This document shows, in pieces, positions 55,850-64,000 of a stretch of DNA of 64,000 bases. The stretch's first letter is position 1. The number at the start of each line of letters is the position of its first letter. The notes beneath the pieces were generated by a model. The model did not search any database. It saw only the letters and a program-made list of their open reading frames with translations, and was not told where the DNA came from. The stretch is from Hortaea werneckii (taxonomy: Eukaryota; Ascomycota; Dothideomycetes; Mycosphaerellales; Teratosphaeriaceae), in the NCBI GenBank assembly GCA_037044905.1, contig JBAOKB010000090.1, positions 62,001 to 126,000 of the forward strand, written 5' to 3'. The translations under genes were made by a program, and so were the position numbers.

Positions 55850-58389
55850 CTAAATCAACACCTTCAAAACCTCAACCCCAACCCCCAACACCTCCGGATT
55901 CCGCGACCGCTTAATCGCCCCCGTCAAAACCTCCTGCCCCTTCAACTCCCTCACAACCTTCACTGCCTTCTCCCCCACCCCTCCAGGACCCTGCACCAGA
56001 TTACTCAAACACACGAGTCCCCGATGCCGCACCTCCTCGCTCTCCTCATCCCCACACAGCTCCAAAACGGCTTTGACACCTTTCCCCTCCGGAGCGGAAA
56101 CTACGGCGTCTTGCGCCAGATCCCATTCCGTGAGCATCGCCAGCGCACCGCCTGCGGCACGCCGTGTCCCTAGGTCTCCCGAAGTGGTTAGGGCGAAGAG
56201 GATGTGCAGCCGGCGTTTGGCGTCTGCGCTGTCGGATAGGACGAATAGGCTGACGCCGCTGGGATGGGACATCAGGTTGCAGAGGAGTTCGACGGTGGCG
56301 CGTTGGATTAAGGGGTGGGTGGAGAAGAGGAGGTCTTCGATTTGCGGGGTCGCGGAGCGGGTCAGGAGGTCGGCGGCCGTGGGGTCGGACATGGAGGCGA
56401 GGTTTGTTAAGGCGAGCAGGGTCTCGAAGGTGGGTAGGAGGTCACGTTCGGAGGTGTTGTTGTTGTTGTTGTCGTTGGGGTGGTCTGCGGTTAGGAGGGG
56501 TAGGAGACTGGATACCGCGGACGTGACGGGGAGGCCTGAGGTGAAGACGTGCGCGGGGTTGACCGAGATTAGGAGGCGGGCGAGGGCGTGCGAGGCGGTG
56601 CGCTCGATGAGGGAGGCTTCGCTGGTGCTTTTGTCGGTTTGGGAGGTGCGTTCGATGATCTGGAGGAGGAGGCGGGTGGCGCCTTGTTGGGCCATGGAGG
56701 CGCGGTGTTTTTGTTCTTTGGCGAGGGAGAGGAGGATGCGGACGACGAGGGCGATAATGGCTGGTGAGGTGGATTGTTTGCACCGGGCGATCAGCGCTGG
56801 TATGACTTCCTTGTCGAGGACGCTCTTGCAGCGGACTGTGACGTTTTTGTCGTCGTCGAGAGGGTCCTCTGGTGCGGGTTTGGAGGAATTTGCGTAGGCT
56901 TTCAACTGTGACATCTTCTTGCTTTCTTCCGACTGAGGCTTACGATAAGCCGTCAGATTGGAGAGCACTGTAAGCGCTCCAAAAGCAGCTGTTGGGCGGT
57001 CTTTGAGGACCGCGATAAGCTCTGTCAAAAGCGCATTGTTGGCTGCGATTTTCTCCTTGACCTTCGGCTGAAGGGAAGTGTATGCTAGACCTTCGACGGC
57101 TTGATCGCGCTCGTTGTCACCACCCACGACAAGACCAGAAAGCTTGTCAGTGACTTGATCGACTGATTCTTCGTTGATCTTCGCGAGAACCAGTGCTGCA
57201 AGCGCTTCTTGGACGCCGTTCCTCTCCTCAGAGACACTTTGCAACCAACCCGAGCAGTACTTTCTGATAAGTTCTCGGCAAGATTTGTCAACGCATGCTG
57301 CGCTCAGTAGCTCGAGAGCAGCCTGCTCTAGAGACTTGCTCTTTCTAAAATCAGTTAGCATTAGATAAAAGCTCAAGCGGTCCAATGATGAATGATAAAG
57401 GACACTGTCACATACTTCTTACCAGAAGCCGCAGCTTCTGAGTTCCTTTCAAGGTGCGGGACGAGTCCTTGCACGAAGCCCTCCGTTAGAAAGAGCCTGG
57501 AGGCCACAGCAGGTAGAACTGGAAAGACTGAAGAAGCTGCCGAGAACGCCATAATAAGATCATCGTTGGTTTTCTTCGCAACATGATTGGTAACGAAACT
57601 TGCAAATAGTTTTTCTCCGTCCTCCTTGCTGACCTCAAGCAACCGTGACATGGCCACCATTGCCTGGCTTCTCAGGCTGTTGTCATGTCTGATGTCGAGC
57701 TCTGAAAGCACAATGTCAAAGACATCTTCGTCAATAAGGCTCACGACATTCTCTGGCTGGACAGCGAGCTGTCGAGCAACTGCCTTCATCAGGCGATCTG
57801 GCCGCTCGACACCCGCGTCAATGAGGCTGGCAATGCACAGCCGGAACAGATCCTGCTGAGCAGTTTGCTGTGCATCTTTTGTTGGCCATAAGGATTTGTC
57901 GAAAAGGAGCCCGGTGAAAGCACGGAAGGTCTCATCGCCACATGGAGAAAGCTGCTCGAAAGCCTCGGTGGCGGAAGTACTGACTTTCTTTGCCACTAAT
58001 CTGCGCACTTCAATTTGTCGGCCTAGTAAGGTGCTCAGCACTTCGTCGAGCGAAGGGAGATCACTGCTCGATCCCAAGAGAAGATCGAATGCTTCGCTTG
58101 CCTCAACGGGAGTCAACTGCTTCTTGCTCAGCGCCTGGATTGCGTTTTTTCGGGCAGCTTCTTCACGACTCTCGATGTAAGCCTTAATAGTGGTCAGACT
58201 CTCCGAGTTCCCGGCTTCGCGCTGCTGCAACGAGACCCATCGTCGTTTGATATCTTCATCCTGTGGCGCTAATTGAGAAGCTTCCCTAAGCAATGCCGCC
58301 GCTTTTGATAGTTCATTGATTCGCGAGGCATCGTCTACCTGAGATAGCAGCGTCGGAAGCTTGGATGAGACGTCTTCATTTGGCGACAT
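55850..58389 (-). CDS. SHE4: UNC-45/She4-family myosin chaperone (UCS domain)
   Basis: Folds and stabilises myosin motors; needed in fungi for actin-ring and endocytic function. Exons 57416-58389 and 55850-57344 with a 71-nt intron (GTATGT, GCTAAC, TTTAG) give 822 residues. The N-terminus is helical (SRINELSKAAALLREASQLAP) and lacks the full TPR set of animal UNC-45, as in fungal She4. The central and C-terminal parts are armadillo-like helical repeats: VKEKIAANNALLTELIAVLKDR, FGALTVLSNLTAYRKP, the conserved ALARLLISVNPAHVF and the terminal AGGALAMLTEWDLAQDAV. The long acidic or basic inserts found in other species are absent. No P-loop or other catalytic motif. The assignment is solid at family level. 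Confidence 0.92.
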
Positions 58390-58823
58390 GATGCTTAATC
58401 ATGTTTTCATTAACTTCCACGGCATGGACGGCCGCCGCGCGAAAGCAAACTTGGTCGTCGGCATGCTCCTTCCGATCTCGGAAAATTTGCTTACTAACCA
58501 GAACAACACCTCAACAGGCACTGCGACTTGCATGACTCTGTATTCCCTTCAACCGAGCCTGCTACATCATTACAATATTGTTACTCGGCGGAGTCCAAAC
58601 CACAAGCAGTAACACACAGGCTTCTCGCCCTGGTCTCAATGTCACTTTGGCGTCGGAGAATGACTGTTTCTGTCAGAGGCCGCGGCGTCACTTGCCCTTT
58701 TGAGATTTCCGCTTCCGCTACGTCAAGTTCAATGTACGACAGAGGATGTGTTGTCACAGGCAATATACATCTGAAGAGTCATCTAGATACTTGACCTTAC
58801 CAGTCGAGATCGAATGAAATCGT
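58390..58823. other. Divergent intergenic
   Basis: About 430 bp between the UNC-45 gene and the MFS gene; nothing recognised. Confidence 0.5.
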
Positions 58824-60487
58824 ATGAAATTGTTCATGACAGGCCGTAGGAGCAATTGTCATCAAGCAGTACCAATCAAGTCTCAAGACAAGACTGGACC
58901 TTTTCCGATCATGGATCCGAGTGCATTTGCAGCAGCCCTGACAATGCAGTCAGGAAGCCCGAGCCGGGGCCTACCATCACGAGACTCCAGACCACCCACG
59001 CTCGAGGAGCTAGATGCCATAGACATTGCTGACTATGGAAACTTGCAAAGAAATTCGTCTTCCGATGCCCCCTGTGATGAAAAGCCAACCTCTTCATCCG
59101 CAAGCTGTGCAGGTATTCAGAAGAACCAACCTTCCCAGGATCCTGAAGCGAGCCAACCTTCTACTCCGCAGGACCGCAATTTTGCGGTGGTGGTGCCCAG
59201 CTTCTCCTTCCCGCCGAAGAACAAGTGGAGAGTCCTGGCAGCGTGCTTGATCTACTTCGGCAACGGGATGAACGATAGCGCGCCTGGAGCCTTGATTCCA
59301 TACATTGAAGATTACTACAACATTGGGTATGCTGTAGTCTCTCTAATTTGGGTCACCAATGCCGTAGGTTTCATACTGGCAGCATTCTTCGCAGATGTGC
59401 TTCGCGAGAGGTTCGGTCGGGCGACCACCTTGATGGGTTCTGAGTGTTCCATGATTGCGGGATACATAATTGCGGCTTGCAGTCCCCCGTTTCCTGCTGT
59501 GGTCATTGCGTATTTGCTGCTTGGATTTGGCAACGCAATTAACCTCGCAATGAACAACGTCTTCTGCGGCAATCTCGCAAATCCGACAATCATCCTGGGA
59601 GCAGCGCATGGCTCATACGGCATCGGCGGAATCTTGGGGCCGATTGTGGCAACAGCTTTGGCGTCCAACGGAATTCTATGGTCCCGCTTTTACTTGGTCA
59701 CTATTGGTGTGAGACTCATCTGCTTTGCGTTTGCAGGCTGGGCCTTTTGGGGTCTTGAGACCGAAGCCACCAGTCATTTCCATCACAGTTCAAATGATGC
59801 TCCAGATTGCTCATCTGGAGCGGGCATCAGACAGCCGTCAAAGATGAGACTTCTTGGACGCGCCCTCCAAAACAGGATTACTCTAATTGGAGCGCTCTTC
59901 ATCTTCACGTACCAGGGAGCCGAAGTTGCTGAGTCTGGCTGGTTCATCTCGTACCTGATTGATTATCGAAATGGGAATCCACAGAAAGTGGGCTATGTAA
60001 CAGCAGGTTTCTGGGCCGGTATTACGGTTGGCCGCTTCGTAATCACACACGCGTCTCGGAAGGTCGGCGAGAAGAAGCTAGTATTTGGCCTTGGGGCTGG
60101 AGTTCTTATCTTTCAATTGATGTCTTGGTTGATTCCGGATGTCATTGGAAATGCAGGTAAGTAGGAATACCTTCGTTATGCACCGCGTGACTCTGGACTG
60201 ATGTGTTGTGTGTAGTTGCTGTTGCAATCGTTGGCCTCCTACTCGGGCCAGTGTGTCCTTGTGCATGGTCATTGTTCAATCATCTTTTAACGCCGAACAT
60301 ACAAACAACCTCGGTGGGCTTCATCTCGAGCGCCGGATCGAGCGGTGGTGCAATAGTTCCGCTTATTACGGGGCTGCTCGCCCAGACTGAGGGTACTTAC
60401 GTTTTGCATCCGGTGTGCATTGCCAGCTTTGTGGTCATGCTCATTTGCTGGGCTGGAATGCCGAGAGTAAGCAAGAGAAAAGAATGA
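58824..60487 (+). CDS. MFS transporter, fucose-permease-like
   Basis: Predicted 12-helix secondary transporter. Exons 58824-60156 and 60216-60487 with a 59-nt intron (GTAAGT...TGTAG) give 534 residues. A second ATG at 58911 (MDPSAFAAALTM) is the better start by composition: the 29 residues before it are basic and unlike any transporter N-terminus, giving 505 residues. Features: a Ser-rich cytosolic N-terminus, NKWRVLAACLIYFGNGMNDSAPGALIPYIEDYY, FFADVLRERFGRATT (MFS motif A), NVFCGNLANP, HGSYGIGGILGPIVATA, FTYQGAEVAESGWFISYLID and GFWAGITVGRF. The GxNDxAxGALIPYIE start and HGxYGIGG are typical of fungal FHS-like proteins. Substrate unknown, and hexoses should not be assumed. No gene nearby suggests a pathway. 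Confidence 0.82.
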
Positions 60488-60957
60488 ACAGCCTTGAGCG
60501 CCGGAGGGAGACGGTTGATGTAGTGTCAGGATGGAGTTGTTGCCGGCTAAGCACTCCGAGGGGCCTGGAACCTAACTGAGCCAAAATCAAGAGACTGGAG
60601 CATGCTATGCTGCCTCATTCTGTGCCATCAGTCAGTCATAATCCAGGACGTGGGTGCTGACTGTACCCCACGCCATCCCACTGTTTTCAAAGAGCCGGCC
60701 TGGGGTAGCTCCTCATTAATAATTTGTGACTACGGTATTGGCACGACTGCCTTCCAAATTCCTTCGATGCCGAGTGATCGACGTTGCAGGAGACTCCGCG
60801 CTAAACGGATGTAGCCGGCGGTTGACGCACTATGGTCTGTGCGCCTGTGAGCTTTTCTTCTCAGAAAAGGTCTTCGTCCGAAGTTGTAGGCTTTCTTTCC
60901 TGGTCGCACTTCTGCTCTCTTTAAAACAACAGGCTGAAGCAGCAGCTGCAAGCGAAG
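60488..60957. other. Intergenic upstream of URA2
   Basis: About 470 bp with the presumed URA2 promoter and 5' UTR; nothing else recognised. Confidence 0.55.
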
Positions 60958-63900
60958 ATGGCCGGCCAGGAGATGGAGAGCATGATGGCTCTGGAAGTGA
61001 AGGACGGCGAGAACGCCCTTCGCTTCGCCGAGGGTCGAAGCTTTGGAGCTCACCGCAGCGTTGCTGGAGAGCTGGTCTTCCAGACTGGTATGGTGGGTTA
61101 TCCTGAATCGATAACGGATCCTTCCTACAGAGGCCAGATCTTGGTCATTACCTTCCCACTCGTTGGCAACTACGGTGTGCCATCGCGGGAGGACAGAGAC
61201 GCTGTCCTCCAAGACATCCCAGCGCACTTCGAAGCCGCTGAGATTCACATCGCGGGTCTCGTCGTGGCCTCCTACGCCGGCGAGGAGTACTCGCACTACC
61301 TAGCCAAGTCTTCCCTCGGCTCGTGGTTGAAAGAGCAAAACGTTCCTGCCGTATGCGGCGTAGACACCCGAGCCTTGACGAAGCGGATACGGGAGAATGG
61401 AAGCATGCTGGGCCGTCTGCTCATGCAGACTGGCAGCGAGCGCGTGTCCGACGTTGCACCCACGGGTGCAGTGACCCCAAACGGCACCATGACACCGGCT
61501 AAGACGCCAATGGAGCCAAACATGAATGCTGTCAACGGCAAGCTGACGGCAAACGGCGCCAATGGCTACTTCAACCAGCGGAAGTACAAGGAGATTGCAA
61601 CATACGATACGATCGATTGGTACGATCCGAACATCAGGAACCTAGTCGCTGATGGTAAGCTTGCCTTGCCTGCTAGTAGTCATAGTACATCGAATCTGAT
61701 TCGTTTCCATAGTCTCAACGCCTCAGCCCAAGCTTTACAGCCCAAGTGCGTCCAGTGCGTTGAAGCATCCGTCAGGTAGACCCGTGCGTGTTGTGTGTGT
61801 TGATGTTGGGTTGAAATTCAACCAGCTGCGATGTCTGGTCAACCGCGGCGTGGAGGTTGAGGTAGTACCATGGGACTACGATTTCGCCCAACTTGCCGGC
61901 AAAGAGTACGACGGTCTCTTCATCTCCAACGGTCCTGGTGACCCGGCTTTCATGGAGTCGACCGTCAAGCACATCCAGGCGACGATCGAGGAAGCTCGGA
62001 TTCCGATCTTCGGTATCTGTTTGGGTCATCAGCTCATGGCTCGCGCTGCTGGCGCTGATACCTTGAAGATGAAGTTTGGCAACCGTGGCCACAATATCCC
62101 TTGCACAAACCTGCTCTCTGGCAAGTGCTACATCACCTCTCAAAACCACGGATATGCTGTCAATGCCGACACCTTGCCAAAGGATTGGAGCGAGCTGTTC
62201 GTCAATGCCAACGACCACAGCAACGAGGGTATCCGCCACGTCAGCCGACCATACTTCAGTGTGCAATTCCACCCAGAAAGTGCACCAGGACCTCGCGACA
62301 CCGAGTTCCTTTTTGACGTCTTCATTCAGACCATCATGGACGTCCTCAAGGACTCCAAGAAGATGCAACAACCGGTCAGCTTCCCTGGCGGTGACATTGC
62401 TGAGAACCGCGCGAAGAACCCTGTCCTGCATCCAAAGAAGGTCCTTGTGCTCGGCAGTGGTGGTCTCAGCATTGGTCAGGCCGGAGAGTTCGATTACTCT
62501 GGTAGCCAAGCCATCAAAGCCCTCAAGGAGGAAGGCATCTACACGGTGCTCATCAACCCTAACATTGCGACTATTCAAACGTCGCAAGGCCTGGCAGACA
62601 AGGTCTACTTCCTGCCTGTTAACGCAGACTTTGTGCGCAAGGTCATTAAGCAGGAAAAGCCAGACGCGATCTACTGTACCTTCGGTGGGCAGACCGCGCT
62701 GCAAGTCGGTATTCAGCTTAAGGACGAGTTTGAGTCACTTGGCGTCAAAGTGCTCGGTACGCCGATCGATACAGTCATTACCACCGAGGATCGTGAGCTT
62801 TTCGCAAGGAGCATGGAGTCCATCAATGCACCTTGCGCCAACTCCAAGTCTGCCAACAACATGCAGGAGGCTCTCGAGGCGGTCGATGGCATCGGCTACC
62901 CCGTTATTTGCCGAGCAGCTTACGCGCTCGGCGGATTGGGAAGTGGTTTCGCAGACAACAAGGAGCAGCTGATCGACCTTTGCAACAAGGCCTTTGCTGT
63001 TAGCCCGCAAGTGCTCATCGAAAAGAGTATGAAGGGCTGGAAAGAGGTCGAGTATGAGGTTGTCCGTGATGCGCACGACAACTGTATCACCGTGTGTAAC
63101 ATGGAGAACTTCGATCCTCTGGGTATCCACACTGGTGATTCCGTCGTTGTTGCGCCATCGCAGACACTGTCGGATGAAGACTACAACATGCTCCGGACTA
63201 CGGCTGTAAAGGTCATTCGTCACCTTGGAGTCGTAGGCGAGTGCAACATCCAATACGCTCTTAACCCCGAGAGTAGGGAGTTCTGCATCATCGAGGTTAA
63301 CGCTCGTCTCTCGAGATCCTCAGCTCTGGCGTCGAAGGCAACCGGCTATCCTCTCGCCTTCGTTGCGGCTAAGCTCGGTCTCAACATCCCACTGAACGAG
63401 ATCAAGAACACAGTCACGAAGGTGACTTGCGCCTGTTTCGAGCCATCTCTCGACTACGTTGTTGTCAAGATTCCACGTTGGGATCTTAAGAAGTTCACGC
63501 GCGTCTCTACGCTGCTTGGCTCCTCTATGAAGAGTGTGGGTGAGGTCATGGCCATTGGCAGAACGTTCGAAGAAGCTATCCAAAAAGCTATCAGATCCGT
63601 CGACCCCAGTAACCTTGGATTCAACGAGACCAAAGCTCTGATGTCCATCGACATCGACACCGAGTTGCAGACCCCATCTGACCAGCGCATGTTCGCTATT
63701 GCCAATGCCATGCACAATGGTTACTCTGCCGAGAAGGTGTGGGAGTTGACCAAGATCGACCGCTGGTTCCTCTACCGCCTGAAGGGCCTATCGAACTTCA
63801 GCAAGGACATGGGAGCGCTCATGAAAGAGCACTCGGTCGACTCCGTGCCCATCAAGACCTTCCGCCGGGCGAAGGAGTTGGGCTTTTCGGACCGCCAGCT

Positions 63901-64000
63901 GGCTCTTTTCTGGGACAGCAACGAAGCCCATGTGCGTCGTGTCCGTGTTGACGCTGGTATCATGCCGGTGGTCAAGCAGATTGACACTGTCGCCGCCGAA
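60958..64000 (+). CDS. URA2: URA2-type carbamoyl-phosphate synthase/aspartate transcarbamoylase, 5' part
   Basis: First enzymes of pyrimidine synthesis. Exons 60958-61654 and 61713 onward; a 58-nt intron (GTAAGC...CATAG) in phase 1 restores [15 protein letters not shown]. The frame is still open at the window end, so about 995 residues of an expected ~2200 are visible. Glutaminase domain: YQG-like start, [42 protein letters not shown], nucleophile Cys in [23 protein letters not shown] and FHPESAPGP. CPSase ATP-grasp 1: [80 protein letters not shown] and [22 protein letters not shown]. The oligomerisation domain ([12 protein letters not shown]) lies near the end. Fungal arginine-specific CPSases have separate subunits, so this glutaminase-CPSase fusion points to URA2/pyrABCN; the transcarbamoylase part is not in view. 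A 23-residue Gly/Asn/Thr-rich insert after residue 165 is not conserved. Confidence 0.96.

Noticed and set aside
56073..56897. 274-codon + strand frame opposite UNC-45
   Set aside because: Arg/Ser-rich antisense shadow of armadillo coding sequence.
61772..62704. 310-codon reverse-strand frame opposite URA2
   Set aside because: Antisense shadow; the + strand frame here has unmistakable CPSase motifs.

Overview
This window is nuclear DNA of a filamentous ascomycete (Pezizomycotina, probably a dothideomycete; the class is inferred from protein flavour, not proven). The evidence is short introns (about 50-220 nt) with GTRAGT donors and CTAAC/CTGAC-type branch sites, monocistronic genes on both strands, a fused glutaminase-CPSase of the URA2 type, bifunctional THI6, fungal sugar and siderophore transporters and a fungal Ras ending in a CaaX box. 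There are no prokaryotic operons, tRNAs, rRNAs, CRISPR arrays or recognisable transposons.

Layout. 1-1.2 kb: 3' part of an unrecognised coiled-coil protein. 3.4-5.5 kb: nine-exon sugar transporter. 6.9-8.2 kb: eIF5. 9.4-11.1 kb: THI6. 11.1-12.3 kb: epoxide hydrolase. 12.8-14.0 kb: pinin-like splicing protein. 15.8-17.9 kb: siderophore-iron transporter with a GATA-type iron-repressor site upstream. 18.4-23.1 kb: a 1566-residue protein with four tandem copies of an unrecognised ~85-residue module. 24.3-26.4 kb: divergent pair RRP45 / CWC15. 26.4-27.8 kb: repeat-rich zone (decamer polypurine array, GAA/TTC array, homopolymers). 27.4-28.7 kb: tandem SUMO-like-domain protein whose last intron carries the GAA array. 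29.6-30.8 kb: MTG1. 31.3-35.1 kb: BRCT-like/SNF2/PHD remodeller. 35.4-37.2 kb: APC amino-acid/choline transporter. 37.6-39.1 kb: rhodopsin-like seven-helix membrane protein. 39.3-40.4 kb: molybdopterin-binding-fold protein. 40.7-41.4 kb: GMF/AIM7. 43.1-44.1 kb: Ras. 46.3-47.2 and 47.6-49.4 kb: BCP1 and GUA1, divergent. 50.1-52.8 kb: PRMT5, divergent from PRP43 (53.2-55.5 kb). 55.9-58.4 kb: UNC-45/She4. 58.8-60.5 kb: MFS transporter. 61-64 kb: URA2, cut by the window end.

Most genes are housekeeping: pre-mRNA splicing and RNA decay (pinin, CWC15, PRP43, RRP45, PRMT5), translation and ribosome biogenesis (eIF5, BCP1, MTG1), nucleotide synthesis (GUA1, URA2), thiamine, signalling and the cytoskeleton (Ras, GMF, UNC-45). 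I see no gene cluster acting as one pathway. The likeliest novel material is the four-repeat protein at 18.4-23.1 kb and the tandem SUMO-like protein at 27.4-28.7 kb; the latter is recovered only by splicing across a repeat-filled intron. Exon coordinates were derived by hand from splice signals, reading frame and remembered family features; the SNF2 intron is the least certain.
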